Assembly (NCBI GenBank): GCA_030529845.1 | Contig: JAUMWB010000001.1 | Location: forward strand, 434,001-498,000 | Direction of reading: 5' to 3' | From: Rothia sp. (in: high G+C Gram-positive bacteria) | GTDB lineage: Bacteria; Actinomycetota; Actinomycetes; Actinomycetales; Micrococcaceae | DNA: 64,000 bases | Shown: positions 1 through 8,968 of the stretch, one piece after another | How positions within the stretch are numbered: position 1 is the stretch's first letter | Layout of the letters: every line of letters begins with the position of its first letter | The notes under the pieces: model-generated | What the model was told of the DNA's origin: nothing | The model's input: the letters and a program-made list of their open reading frames with translations, nothing else | Database searches by the model: none | Position numbers and translations under genes: made by a program

Positions 1-1062
1 ATCAATGACCCTGACCTGGAGCATGATGTCCTCAAACCGGCGGGTCTGCTCCCCTAACACCTCACGGGCAGCTGCCGGGCTCTGGCTGACACGGACCCGG
101 TTGGCATAGGGAACAGGGTGTTTGAGGTTCCACCAGCGGGTGCCATTGATATGGGAGTGGGCACCGGGGCCAATACCCCACCAGTCTTGATTGCGCCAGT
201 AGGCATAGTTATGGCGGGAACGGCACTCCGGTGATTTGGCATAGTTCGACACCTCATACCAGTGGTAGCCAGCCTCGGTGAAAATCTGCTCAGCCAGCAG
301 GTACATATCGGCCATGAGGTCCTCATCAGGCATAGCGTAGTCACCCCGCCGAATTTGGGCTGCCAGTTTGGTGCCCTCTTCAACAATCAGAGAATAGGCC
401 GAAATATGGTCAGGGGCATAGGAGACAGCTGCCCGCACTGACTGTTCCCACTGCTCCAGGCTCTCCCCCGGAGATCCGTAAATGAGGTCAACCGACACCT
501 GTAGTCCGGCCTCTTTAGCCCAGGCCACCACCTTGGGAACGTTAGCCGGGGTGTGGGTGCGATCGAGTACCTCAAGTACCTCGGGAACCACCGATTGCAT
601 ACCAAAGGATACCCGGGTAAAACCTCCGGCCTTCAAAGTAAAAAGATCCTCGCGGGTCACAGAATCGGGGTTAGCCTCGGTTGTTACCTCAGCATTCTCT
701 TCTAGACCAAAAAGTTCAACAGCCTCGCGCAGAATCTTGACCAGGTCGTCTGCAGGTAGTTTGGTGGGGGTACCCCCACCAAAAAAGACTGAGTAGAGCG
801 GACGGTCCGCGACGCCCGACTCCTGCAAAACCTGCCGGGCAAAGCGCAACTCGGCGATGGCGTCCTCGGCATAAGTGCCCAAGCCCACCCCATTGCCGAA
901 ATCCTCGGTGGCATAGGTATTGAAATCACAATAACCGCACCGCACCGAACAGAAGGGCACGTGCACGTAGAGAGAAAAATCGCGCTCAAGACCGAGGACG
1001 GCAGAATCAGCGGGGATTCTGCCGTCCAAGGGAGCCGGAGCGCCCAGGGGTTGGGCTGGCAT
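1..1062 (-). CDS. hemW: HemW-type radical SAM protein (3' end cut by window edge)
   Basis: This is the first 354 codons of a HemW-family radical SAM protein; the stop lies beyond the left edge. HemW was long annotated as oxygen-independent coproporphyrinogen oxidase and is now regarded as a heme chaperone. Visible motifs are the cluster Cys residues 38, 42 and 45 (PFCSVRCGYCDF), a GGGTPT SAM-binding stretch near residue 100, and a C-terminal GEQTRRFED segment typical of the family. The base after the third Cys motif gives Phe at position 47 where HemN enzymes have a fourth Cys, which favours HemW. The ATG overlaps the lepA stop as TAATG, so the two are translationally coupled. The first ~28 residues are an unconserved extension that contains a 13-bp inverted repeat. 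Confidence 0.93.
   Translation of the reverse strand, partial: MPAQPLGAPAPLDGRIPADSAVLGLERDFSLYVHVPFCSVRCGYCDFNTYATEDFGNGVGLGTYAEDAIAELRFARQVLQESGVADRPLYSVFFGGGTPTKLPADDLVKILREAVELFGLEENAEVTTEANPDSVTREDLFTLKAGGFTRVSFGMQSVVPEVLEVLDRTHTPANVPKVVAWAKEAGLQVSVDLIYGSPGESLEQWEQSVRAAVSYAPDHISAYSLIVEEGTKLAAQIRRGDYAMPDEDLMADMYLLAEQIFTEAGYHWYEVSNYAKSPECRSRHNYAYWRNQDWWGIGPGAHSHINGTRWWNLKHPVPYANRVRVSQSPAAAREVLGEQTRRFEDIMLQVRVID
996..1027 (-). repeat. Perfect 13-bp inverted repeat in hemW N-terminal extension
   Basis: GGACGGCAGAATC (996-1008) and GATTCTGCCGTCC (1015-1027) are exact reverse complements around a 6-base loop. The hairpin lies 35 bases past the lepA stop, in codons that precede the conserved HemW core. 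There is no adjoining T run on the minus strand. It may act as an intercistronic hairpin or a weak terminator; this is inference. Confidence 0.75.
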
Positions 1063-2918
1063 TACTTCTTGCCCTTGTCCTTACCTTCTTCACCGGAGGA
1101 CAGGGCAGCGATGAAGGCTTCCTGGGGGACCTCAACCCGGCCCACCATCTTCATACGCTTCTTACCTTCCTTCTGCTTCTCCAGCAGCTTACGCTTACGC
1201 GAGATATCGCCACCGTAGCACTTAGACAGAACGTCCTTACGCATAGCGCGAATATTTTCACGGGCAATAATGCGGGAGCCGATAGCAGCCTGAATCGGCA
1301 CCTCGAACTGCTGACGAGGGATCAGCTCGCGCAGCTTGCCGGTCATCATCACGCCGTAGGAATAGGCCTTATCGCGGTGGGTAATAGCCGAGAAGGCATC
1401 CACCTTCTCGCCCTGGAGCAGGATATCGACCTTGACCAGGTCGGCCTCTTCCTCACCGTCAAACTTCCAGTCCAGCGAGGCGTAACCGCGGGTTTTGGAC
1501 TTGAGCTGGTCAAAGAAGTCAAAGACAATTTCGGCCAGGGGCAGGCGGTAGCGCAGCTCCACACGGTCCTGGGAGAGGTAGTCCATGCCACCCATGGTGC
1601 CGCGGCGGGACTGGCACAGTTCCATAATCGCGCCCACAAATTCGTTGGGGGCGATGATGGTGCAGGCCACCATAGGTTCGCGAATGGTAGCGACCTTACC
1701 CTCGGGGAACTCAGAAGGGTTGGTCACGCGCTGGGCGGTGCCGTCCTCTGCCACCACGTCGTAAATAACGTTGGGAGCAGTAGAAATCAGGTCAAGGTTG
1801 AACTCGCGCTCCAGGCGCTCACGCACAATCTCGAGGTGGAGCAGGCCCAGGAAGCCACAGCGGAAGCCGAAGCCCAGAGCCGCAGAGGTCTCAGGTTCGT
1901 AAATGAGGGCAGCATCGTTGAGCTGCAGTTTATCGAGGGCATCACGCAGAGCCGGGTAGTCAGAGCCGTCAATCGGGAAGAGACCCGAGAAAACCATGGG
2001 CTTGGGGTCCTCATAGCCGCCCAGCTCCTCGGCGGCGGGCTTGTGGGCGCCGGTAACGGTGTCACCCACGCGGGACAGGCGGACGTCCTTCACGCCGGTA
2101 ATCAGGTAACCAACCTCTCCCACGCCCAGGCCGTCGGTCGGCTTAGGCTCGGGAGAAATCACACCTATTTCCAGCAGGTCGTGCTCAGCGCCAGTCGACA
2201 TCATCTTAATCTTCTGGCGGGGTTCCAGTTTGCCATCTACTACACGAACGTAGGTGACTACACCGCGGTAGGAGTCGTAGACAGAGTCAAAAATCATGGC
2301 ACGAGCGGGGGCATCAGCCTGACCCTCGGGCGCGGGCAGAAGTTCAACGATACGGTCCAGCAGCTCGGGTACACCCTCACCGGTCTTACCCGAAACCCGC
2401 AGCACATCCTCAGGCTCAACACCAATCAGGTTAGCCAGTTCCTCGGCATACTTATCGGGCTGGGCAGCCGGAAGGTCGATCTTGTTGAGCACTGGAATAA
2501 TGGTCAGGTCATTTTCCATAGCCAAGTAGAGGTTAGCCAGAGTCTGAGCCTCAATACCCTGGGCAGCATCAACCAGCAGCAGCGCACCCTCACAGGCAGC
2601 TAACGAACGAGAGACCTCGTAGGTAAAGTCCACGTGACCGGGAGTGTCAATCATGTTCAGGGCATAGTTGACACCATCCACCTCCCAAGGCATACGAACA
2701 GCCTGGGACTTGATGGTGATACCGCGCTCGCGCTCGATATCCATACGGTCAAGGTACTGGGCCTTCATCTCGCGCGGTGTAACCACACCGGTGGCCTGCA
2801 ACATACGGTCAGCCAGAGTGGACTTACCGTGGTCAATATGCGCGATAATGCAGAAGTTACGGATGACGGAAGGGTCAGTGGCCGCCGGTTTGGGCGGGTT
2901 GGTCGCCAAGGGTGACAC
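1062..2918 (-). CDS. lepA: Elongation factor 4 (LepA), ribosome back-translocation GTPase
   Basis: A 618-residue translational GTPase of normal LepA length. It acts on the ribosome in the cytoplasm and is thought to remobilise stalled or mistranslocated ribosomes. The G1 loop AHIDHGKST is at residues 26-34, the G3 motif DTPGHVDF near 95 and the G4 motif NKIDLP near 146. EF-G-like domains II and V follow, and then the LepA-specific lysine-rich C-terminal domain. The start is GTG, with AAAGGA about 10 bases upstream. It is the first gene of a lepA-hemW unit and is divergent from the MazF-like gene. A TAGGCT hexamer at about 2960-2965 on the minus strand could be its -10 box, but the -35 is poor. 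Confidence 0.97.
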   Translation of the reverse strand: MSPLATNPPKPAATDPSVIRNFCIIAHIDHGKSTLADRMLQATGVVTPREMKAQYLDRMDIERERGITIKSQAVRMPWEVDGVNYALNMIDTPGHVDFTYEVSRSLAACEGALLLVDAAQGIEAQTLANLYLAMENDLTIIPVLNKIDLPAAQPDKYAEELANLIGVEPEDVLRVSGKTGEGVPELLDRIVELLPAPEGQADAPARAMIFDSVYDSYRGVVTYVRVVDGKLEPRQKIKMMSTGAEHDLLEIGVISPEPKPTDGLGVGEVGYLITGVKDVRLSRVGDTVTGAHKPAAEELGGYEDPKPMVFSGLFPIDGSDYPALRDALDKLQLNDAALIYEPETSAALGFGFRCGFLGLLHLEIVRERLEREFNLDLISTAPNVIYDVVAEDGTAQRVTNPSEFPEGKVATIREPMVACTIIAPNEFVGAIMELCQSRRGTMGGMDYLSQDRVELRYRLPLAEIVFDFFDQLKSKTRGYASLDWKFDGEEEADLVKVDILLQGEKVDAFSAITHRDKAYSYGVMMTGKLRELIPRQQFEVPIQAAIGSRIIARENIRAMRKDVLSKCYGGDISRKRKLLEKQKEGKKRMKMVGRVEVPQEAFIAALSSGEEGKDKGKK

Positions 2919-3061
2919 GTGTGTTGGGTCCTTTCACGACTCTCAGAAAGCTCCTGGGAGCCTACCGGGTCTCTGACGGTAGAAATCAGTTAACCAGTTT
3001 CTCACATTTAGCCGGTGCGTGTCTGCCCGCGCGCCGATGAGTAACGATTATTGTAGTGACC

Positions 3062-3745
3062 ATGAAGATCAACATGCGAACCATCCAGCAGGCCCTGAAC
3101 ATCGGCCAGCGCATCTATCGGGAATGGAATAAATACCGAAACCAGAAGAACAAGCAGCAGGGCGCCGGCACCCGAACCCAGCAGCGTCCGGACGCCGGTA
3201 GCGGCAGCTTCGGTACCTTCGGCTCAGGCGGCACCCAGCAGGCCCCAACTGGTGGTTCTACCCGACCTTCTGCTCCCTCTAACCCCTACGCCACCGGCTA
3301 CCCGGCAGGGATGGGGGCAGGTTCGTCCGCTCCTGCTGGCGGAAGCTGGGAGCAGGGCGGCTACCCCGGCGACTACTTTGGCTCGGTTTCCTTTGACTAC
3401 TCCCCTGCCCTTGACGGCGACGCCGATCCCGGCGAAGTAGTGTGGGCCTGGGTTCCCTTTGAAGAAGACTACAGCCAGGGCAAGGACCGCCCCGTTCTGG
3501 TTATCGGCCGCTCCGGCAGCTACCTGCTGGGCCTTATGCTCACCAGCAAGGATCACTCCAACACTCGTAGTGCCGACCCCAACTATCTAGATATCGGTGC
3601 TGGCGTGTGGGACAAGGAAGGCCGTGACTCCGAGGTCAAGCTCAACCGCGTTATCCAGCTCAACCCAAACGGCATCCGTCGTGAGGGAGCCATCATGGAT
3701 CGAGCAACCTTCGACTTCATCGCCGAAGCCTACCGCCGCCGCTAA
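3062..3745 (+). CDS. Solo PemK/MazF-like protein with long disordered N-terminal region
   Basis: About 227 residues. The C-terminal ~105 residues look like the PemK/MazF ribonuclease fold: a PGEVVWAWV opening strand, then GKDRPVLVIG and a LGLMLTSKDH strand. In that family the fold is the toxin half of type II toxin-antitoxin pairs and cleaves RNA. The preceding ~110 residues are rich in Gly, Ser, Pro, Thr and Gln and should be disordered, with a basic helix (residues ~5-35) before them. There is no antitoxin gene beside it. I chose the ATG at 3062 rather than the GTG at 3056: there is no Shine-Dalgarno, and a TATTGT box at 3049-3054 sits 7 bases upstream, which would make it leaderless. Toxin activity is not shown; it may be a housekeeping relative. 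Confidence 0.65.
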   Translation: MKINMRTIQQALNIGQRIYREWNKYRNQKNKQQGAGTRTQQRPDAGSGSFGTFGSGGTQQAPTGGSTRPSAPSNPYATGYPAGMGAGSSAPAGGSWEQGGYPGDYFGSVSFDYSPALDGDADPGEVVWAWVPFEEDYSQGKDRPVLVIGRSGSYLLGLMLTSKDHSNTRSADPNYLDIGAGVWDKEGRDSEVKLNRVIQLNPNGIRREGAIMDRATFDFIAEAYRRR

Positions 3746-3927
3746 GAAAATTGTTGCTTATATCTCTGCCCTAAGCGTGGGTGGAGCTGATAAAGTTAAC
3801 CCTTGTGTGTCCGATGGTCATCGGGCACTGCTGACTGGTTGCCATAGGCATCCCCACGCCGCTCAGTCGATGACCGGTCAGCACAGCCCTCACCGACCAA
3901 TTAGACAAAAACAGAAAGTTTTTAATC

Positions 3928-4191
3928 GTGGCTAACATCAAGTCCCAGAAGAAGCGCATCCTCACCAACGAGAAGGCTCGTCTGCGCAACAACGCAATCA
4001 AGTCAGATCTCAAGACCTCCATCCGTAAGGTCAACGAGGCAGTTGAAGCCCAGAACGTTGAGGCAGCAACTGAAGCTCTTCGTGTTGCGAACCGCAAGCT
4101 GGACAAGGCTGTTTCTAAGGGTGTTCTGCACAAGAAGAACGCAGCTAACAAGAAGTCCGGTCTGACCGTTCTCGTCAACAAGCTTTCCTAA
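3928..4191 (+). CDS. rpsT: 30S ribosomal protein S20
   Basis: An 87-residue, highly basic helical protein that binds 16S rRNA early in 30S assembly. The opening [11 protein letters not shown] and the [23 protein letters not shown] stretch are classic S20 features. It starts with GTG and has only a weak purine-rich stretch (AGAAAG) upstream. It is monocistronic and convergent with holA, and a strong terminator hairpin follows 48 bases after the stop. The 180-base gap before it probably holds the promoter, but I could not assign one confidently. Confidence 0.97.
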   Translation: MANIKSQKKRILTNEKARLRNNAIKSDLKTSIRKVNEAVEAQNVEAATEALRVANRKLDKAVSKGVLHKKNAANKKSGLTVLVNKLS

Positions 4192-4238
4192 GTTCTATAT
4201 TCCGGCCCCTCTAGCCGGCGTCTAAGAGCGAAGTGACG

Positions 4239-4280
4239 CAAGGCCCCGCTCCCTGTTTGGGAGCGGGGCCTTGTGCTTTA
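4239..4280 (+). terminator. Rho-independent terminator after rpsT
   Basis: CAAGGCCCCGCTCCC (4239-4253) pairs perfectly with GGGAGCGGGGCCTTG (4259-4273) around a 5-base loop, followed by a weak TGCTTTATT stretch. The 15-bp GC-rich stem lies between convergent rpsT and holA. Confidence 0.85.
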
Positions 4281-4291
4281 TTGCCCTGTCG

Positions 4292-5299
4292 CTAGTGGGT
4301 CCGGGAGGCCTGGGAAATTGCCAGAACAGCTTTTTCAAGTGGGTAGAAAGAATCGAGGTTCTCCCCCTTGAGCTGGGCATCAGTATCGGCCAAGAGCGTC
4401 AGGACGCGGGCTAGATCGGCAGGTGCGTACCTGCGGGAATCGCGCTGGGCAGCTTCTACCTGCCAGGGAGCCATCTTGAGATCACCCGCTAGCTGGTTAG
4501 AGTTGCCCCGAATCCCGTGTACTTTAGCGATATTGCGCATGCGGGCAGCAAGGGCGCCCAGGATAGGGATCGGGTCGCTACCGGTATCAAGGGCCTGACG
4601 CAGTAGCTTGATGGCCTCTCTACTGTTGCCAGCAACCGCAGCGTCACCTACCTTGAAGGCGGTGACCTCGGTACGACCGCCGAAGTAGCGGTCGATGGTC
4701 TCTACGGTAATGGTGCCGGGTTCATCGGCGATGAGCTGACGGGCAGCCGACGCTAGTTCTGAGATGTCGCTGCTAGCTGCTGCAAGAGCTGCCGCTGCGG
4801 GTGGGTCAATAGAACGCTGGGCTGATCGGAACTCATGTACAACGAAATCCAATCGGTCGCGTTCGTTTTTGAGAGCCTTACATTCGACCACCGGGTAGGC
4901 CTTATTAGCCTTGATGGTATCAATGAGCTTTTTGCCCCGGTTACCGCCTGCATGGTGAAGAATTACCAGGGTGGAATCGTGGGGAGCAGTAGCGTAAGTG
5001 AGGGCATCCTGTAAGAAGGCATCGCTCATGGAAGCCACCTGGGTGACCTCAATGATTTTGGGTTCGTCAAAGAGTGAGGGGCTTGCAAGCACGTCAAGCT
5101 GCCCGGACCGGTAATCTTTGGCCGAGAGGCTGGTGAGTTCATAGCTGCCGTGGGCCTCTGCAAAGAGCTGGCGGAGCCGCTGGGTTGCCCGGGAGGCAAA
5201 GTATTCTTCGGGGCCGTAGAGCAAAACGAGCGGAGCAAGCGGAACCGATCGCCAGCCGTTATCTGGCCCAGCTGAGCGGTTGCGGGGTGTGCGTGCCAT
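4292..5299 (-). CDS. holA: DNA polymerase III subunit delta
   Basis: A 335-residue clamp-loader subunit, close to the family length. Delta opens the beta sliding clamp during replication. The N-terminal AAA+-like module opens with LVLLYGPEEYFASRATQRL (residues ~24-42). The C-terminal collar helices include the family-typical RQALDTGSDPIPILGALAARMRNI stretch. An AAGGAGG sequence 4 bases before the ATG gives a strong ribosome site. It lies just downstream of the competence block on the same strand, the usual holA position in actinobacteria. Confidence 0.93.
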   Translation of the reverse strand: MARTPRNRSAGPDNGWRSVPLAPLVLLYGPEEYFASRATQRLRQLFAEAHGSYELTSLSAKDYRSGQLDVLASPSLFDEPKIIEVTQVASMSDAFLQDALTYATAPHDSTLVILHHAGGNRGKKLIDTIKANKAYPVVECKALKNERDRLDFVVHEFRSAQRSIDPPAAAALAAASSDISELASAARQLIADEPGTITVETIDRYFGGRTEVTAFKVGDAAVAGNSREAIKLLRQALDTGSDPIPILGALAARMRNIAKVHGIRGNSNQLAGDLKMAPWQVEAAQRDSRRYAPADLARVLTLLADTDAQLKGENLDSFYPLEKAVLAISQASRTH

Positions 5300-5353
5300 G
5301 TATCCTCCTTGGGTGCCTTTCTATCTTGTCAGATAAAGCGCTTTTGTGCAGGT

Positions 5354-6283
5354 TTACCCCGATGAGGTCACCTCAATCCCCCGATCGCTGGTGGTAAGTG
5401 CCAAATGCCCCGAAAGGTCTGTGCGGGCAGCGGGGATAGAACCCCGGTTCAGGAAGGTGAGAATATCATCGTGCGGGTGCCCATAACTGTTGCCGACTCC
5501 CACAGGGATGAGCACTAGGGAGGGGCTGGCTGCGATGATCAAGTCGGTGCCACTGCCCGCCGAACCGTGGTGGGCAATTTTAAGGACGTCGGCAGGCACC
5601 TGCCCCGCCGATTCGGCAAGAAGCCGGTGGGCGGCGTCCGCTTCAAGATCCCCCGTAGTGAGCACGGTCAGCGGCCTCTGGCCGGTCTCTCTGGCAGGCA
5701 AGGACCAGTGGATGACGAGGGAGGAATTGTTGATCCAGCTAGAGGAGCCAGTCGCACCGGGAATCCGCTGGGCCTGCTCAGGGGGCCACAGCAACCGGCC
5801 CAGGGGGTGATCGGCCACCTCGTGCCGCTCTGCGGTAACAGACTCTGAGGGGAAGACCGAACCCGCAGCAAGCCGATAGGCAATAGCTCCCTGCGCGCCC
5901 GGGGTCTGCTCCCCTTGTCTGCTGTAATGGGGAGACGTCACCAGCGTCGGCTGGGCGAAGTCCCCTTGAACCTGTTGTAGCGCCCCATCGTGGTCGCTAT
6001 GTGCATGGGTGATAAGAACAGCTTCCAGCTGATCTACTCCGGCCCAGTCTAGGCAGGACTTGAGAGCCGAGTAATCGTCACCGGTATCGAGAAGATAGGC
6101 CGATCGCTGGCCGGTGCGGATTAGGTGGGCGTCCCCCTGGCCTACATCGCAAGTGATCCATTGCCAGTGGTCAGGGGCTCGATGAGAAGCTGGCCAACGG
6201 TCGTGGAGCAGGAAGACCGCTAGACCAATCACCAGAGTTATGAGGGCCGTATCAATGAGGGCTTTGTGTCTTCTGCGATTCAC
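5354..6283 (-). CDS. ComEC-type metallo-beta-lactamase domain protein, encoded separately
   Basis: A 309-residue protein. The GTG start overlaps the stop of the upstream ComEC gene as GTGA and is preceded by AGGGGG, a good ribosome site; an upstream in-frame ATG at 6451 would lie inside comEC and is rejected. Residues ~8-26 form one membrane helix. The rest is a metallo-beta-lactamase fold with DVGQGDAHLI (46-55), LLDTGDD (64-70), the metal ligands THAHSDH (92-98) and IAHHGSAGSG. This matches the C-terminal domain normally fused to ComEC, where it is thought to act on the incoming DNA strand. Here it is a separate membrane-anchored polypeptide, presumably working with the channel protein. Confidence 0.85.
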   Translation of the reverse strand: MNRRRHKALIDTALITLVIGLAVFLLHDRWPASHRAPDHWQWITCDVGQGDAHLIRTGQRSAYLLDTGDDYSALKSCLDWAGVDQLEAVLITHAHSDHDGALQQVQGDFAQPTLVTSPHYSRQGEQTPGAQGAIAYRLAAGSVFPSESVTAERHEVADHPLGRLLWPPEQAQRIPGATGSSSWINNSSLVIHWSLPARETGQRPLTVLTTGDLEADAAHRLLAESAGQVPADVLKIAHHGSAGSGTDLIIAASPSLVLIPVGVGNSYGHPHDDILTFLNRGSIPAARTDLSGHLALTTSDRGIEVTSSG

Positions 6284-7872
6284 GGCCTGCCCCCTAGCAG
6301 CCGAGGCAAGCGAGCCTGAGACAGGGAGTTGAGCGACCTGTCCGCTGCGAGAACCAGCCAGCTGATACCCACAACGGCCAGCAGCGTCAACCCTAGAGTA
6401 AGCGGTGAAAGCGCTAGGGGCAGCTGGCTTGCAGGTAGCTTGTAACACCACGTAGCAACCGCTAGTAGCCCCTGAGTAAGAAAGCCACCGAGAATTATGT
6501 GGGCATCGAGCAGGGGTTGGGCTACCCCCAGGGCGTAGCCGATGAGGGCCAGTAACCCCAGCACGGTAATAGGTGCTACCAAAGGAGCGGCTAGGAGATT
6601 AGCTAGGACCGTATAGGGGTAGATAGACTCGGAAAGTATCAGGATAACCGGCGCGCACCAGAGGCTAGCTGCACAGGGTAGGGCTACCAAATCTGCAAGC
6701 AGAAGTGGAACCACCCTGCTGAGGAGACGCGAGATTGCCGGTGCCAGAATCAGGAGGGAAGCTGTAGCCACGACTGAGAGAATAAAGCCGTAGTGGGTGG
6801 CAAGGGGTGGCGCTGCCAGAAGAAGAGCCATCACGCAGGTTGAAAGGAAAGCCAGACGGTAGGCTCCGTGGCCGAGAATCATACCTAGAGCTCCCAGCAG
6901 ACCCATCACCCAGGCTCTGAGTACCGAACCATCAAGCCCTACCAGCACGACGTAGGCCGATGACGCGGCTACTCCGACTGCTATGAGGGCAAGGCGCCGG
7001 GGCCACAGCGGGTAGAGCAGACGGTAGGCAACGACAAAAATCAGGGTAATGTTGGCCCCCGAAACAGCTGTCAGATGCGTTAGACCGGCTACCCGCAAAG
7101 ATGAAAGAGCCGGTGCAGGCAGAGAAGAATCATCGCCGTAGGCCATACCGAGGAGTAGGCCAGCCCGTTCGGCACCCAGCTGGTCCACTGCCCGATCACG
7201 CAACCCGCTCTTAAGTTCGAAGAGAGGGGCTACAGAAGCCGGTTGCTCCAGTAGGCTCACAGTTCCCTGCAACCTGTAGTAGGTTCCGCTGACCTTCAAC
7301 TCCCCCACCGCGCTGACAGTGCTCCCCGGAATAAAAAGTTTATCTGTATAGACGGTGAGTGGTGCCCGCTGGGCCCAGATTCTTGAAGCCTGTCTCATCT
7401 CCACGGTTTCTACCTGCAACCTATAACCACCCGTCGGAGCAGGCCTGGCCTCAGTTACTTCAGCCGTCACTCGTACTCCCTGCCCGTTCAGAGCCTGCAT
7501 CAGCTCCCACTGTTGAGGGTAGCCCCTGGTCTGAAGGGCAACAGTCTGTAAGGCAGCAAGCAGGCAGGTTAGTACCAGAGTATGAGACACAATGATCGGT
7601 GCCTGGGCCAGTGGACCTTTCACCTTCACAACACTTTTCCGGGCTAAAAGCTGCGCACTGCACCAGGATTCCAGGGCAAGGCAGGCGAGCAGGGCCCCAG
7701 CCCAGATCGCCCACCGGGATCCGGCAAGGATCCACAGGGCAGTAAAACACCAGAGACCAACAGCAGGAACCACAAGACGGGCATCGGTCAGGCGCGGTTG
7801 CACCCGCCGATGTTCGGCCCGTTCAGCTTGAGCCTGTTGCCAGCTCCGCCCAGCAGCCAGAACCCTTTTCAT
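6280..7872 (-). CDS. comEC: ComEC/Rec2 DNA-uptake channel, membrane part only
   Basis: A 530-residue polytopic membrane protein. Two early membrane helices precede a DUF4131-like beta domain (residues ~90-210). The Competence domain follows, with the diagnostic GLLLGMAYGDDSSLPAPAL and AGLTHLTAVSGANITLIF stretches and about ten further helices. ComEC carries single-stranded DNA across the membrane during natural transformation. The ORF ends after the last helix (RLLGGRP, stop), before the beta-lactamase domain that is usually fused; that domain is the next gene, in another frame. The start overlaps the comEA stop as ATGA. Either a natural split or a frameshift could produce this arrangement. 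Confidence 0.9.
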   Translation of the reverse strand: MKRVLAAGRSWQQAQAERAEHRRVQPRLTDARLVVPAVGLWCFTALWILAGSRWAIWAGALLACLALESWCSAQLLARKSVVKVKGPLAQAPIIVSHTLVLTCLLAALQTVALQTRGYPQQWELMQALNGQGVRVTAEVTEARPAPTGGYRLQVETVEMRQASRIWAQRAPLTVYTDKLFIPGSTVSAVGELKVSGTYYRLQGTVSLLEQPASVAPLFELKSGLRDRAVDQLGAERAGLLLGMAYGDDSSLPAPALSSLRVAGLTHLTAVSGANITLIFVVAYRLLYPLWPRRLALIAVGVAASSAYVVLVGLDGSVLRAWVMGLLGALGMILGHGAYRLAFLSTCVMALLLAAPPLATHYGFILSVVATASLLILAPAISRLLSRVVPLLLADLVALPCAASLWCAPVILILSESIYPYTVLANLLAAPLVAPITVLGLLALIGYALGVAQPLLDAHIILGGFLTQGLLAVATWCYKLPASQLPLALSPLTLGLTLLAVVGISWLVLAADRSLNSLSQARLPRLLGGRP

Positions 7873-8801
7873 ACCGTCACCAACGGACGGAGAGCTTCAA
7901 GAGTGGCTGGCCCAATGCCCGAAACCTGATCCAGCTCATCCACCGAGCTGAAACCCCCGTACTGCTCCCGCCAGCTAATAATCGATGCAGCCAGCACCGG
8001 GCCGACCTTCGGCAGGGTCTGAAGTTCTTCGGCGCTTGCCATATTGATATTCACTAGCCCAGCGGCGTCCGTACCCCGGTCTGTACCGAGGCCCGTACCC
8101 GCGAAACTATGAGCGGCCTCTGTGCCGCCCGCCGAACTAGGTGGTGCCTCGCCCTGCACCGGAATATAGACCTGGCTCCCGTCACTGGCAGAGGCTGCCA
8201 GGTTGATCGCCGATGTATCCGCATCGCCCCTAAGACCGCCGGCAGCTGTGACCGCATCGTTCACCCGACTCCCAGAATCTAACTCGTAGACTCCCGGATT
8301 CTGCACCGCACCGGCAACATGAACCACCACAGGCGCACCTCCCCCGTGCGTCTCCGTTGAGATAGCGGCCTCCCCAGTGCCCAGTCTCTGCCCAGCCCCA
8401 TCGCCCGGCACAGGACTACCCCCATCAGCCGGCACCACGGCACCCTCAGAAGGAGCCACAGGAACCGCTGACACAGACGAGCCACTACTAGAAAACACCA
8501 CAGGCCACAGAGCAACCAGACCCAAGACAAGAGCAAGAATCACCAGAGCACCCGTGGGTACCCGCCACCGGGTCACCGAAGCCTGTGGACCAAGACCGGG
8601 GGCTTCCGAACCGGAAGACGCCAAAGCGTGCTCAAGAAGTGCCCGATGGCGGGGATTGTGTCGGGCGCTCGCAGAGGCCTCACCGTGGCGCCTGCTGCGC
8701 AAGAGATAATCGGTCTGACTCGGCTGACCTGCATAGGTATCGGCAGTTTCAACCGAAATAGACGGTAGGGCATCAGTGGGGTACCTAGAGTTCTGAGACA
8801 T
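7869..8801 (-). CDS. comEA: ComEA, membrane-anchored DNA receptor
   Basis: A 310-residue DNA-binding protein for natural transformation. A ~95-residue cytoplasmic N-terminus is followed by one membrane helix (LVILALVLGLVALWPVVF), a Gly/Pro/Ser-rich external linker, a SLBB domain (HVAGAVQNPGVYEL) and two helix-hairpin-helix motifs (LQTLPKVGPVLAASII and LDQVSGIGPATLEAL) at the C-terminus that bind DNA. It is the first gene of the comEA-comEC-MBL operon. A GGGG stretch sits close to the ATG. TTGGCC and TAGCCT hexamers 18 bases apart end 6 bases before the ATG and might be a promoter. The 167-base gap upstream carries an inverted pair of DnaA-box-like sequences. Confidence 0.92.
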   Translation of the reverse strand: MSQNSRYPTDALPSISVETADTYAGQPSQTDYLLRSRRHGEASASARHNPRHRALLEHALASSGSEAPGLGPQASVTRWRVPTGALVILALVLGLVALWPVVFSSSGSSVSAVPVAPSEGAVVPADGGSPVPGDGAGQRLGTGEAAISTETHGGGAPVVVHVAGAVQNPGVYELDSGSRVNDAVTAAGGLRGDADTSAINLAASASDGSQVYIPVQGEAPPSSAGGTEAAHSFAGTGLGTDRGTDAAGLVNINMASAEELQTLPKVGPVLAASIISWREQYGGFSSVDELDQVSGIGPATLEALRPLVTV

Positions 8802-8848
8802 GGCCCCAGGCTAAGAGCTTCCGACGATTTAGGCCAAGGCCGACGGCA

Positions 8849-8955
8849 CCTGTGGATAGAGCCCCTCTCACCAGCCTGCGGAAATTAGCCCCAGAAACCT
8901 CGCAGGTGATGCACTCGAGTCACAAGATGTCGCGCTTCAGGCCTCTATCCACAGG
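8849..8955. repeat. Inverted pair of DnaA-box-like 13-mers upstream of comEA
   Basis: CCTGTGGATAGAG (8849-8861) and its exact reverse complement CTCTATCCACAGG (8943-8955) are 81 bases apart in the comEA-degV gap. Each contains TATCCACA, matching 8 of 9 bases of the DnaA consensus TTATCCACA. A regulatory or DnaA-titrating role is possible but not shown. Confidence 0.6.
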
Positions 8956-8968
8956 GGCTCTGTACCAC

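Noticed and set aside
761..782. 22-bp perfect palindrome around GGTACC inside hemW
   Set aside because: It falls on the codons of the conserved GGGTPT motif, so the symmetry is explained by the protein sequence.
1377..2603. 408-codon plus-strand reading frame opposite lepA
   Set aside because: It mirrors the codon pattern of lepA on the other strand and encodes a repetitive, non-domain protein; typical of antisense open frames in GC-rich DNA.
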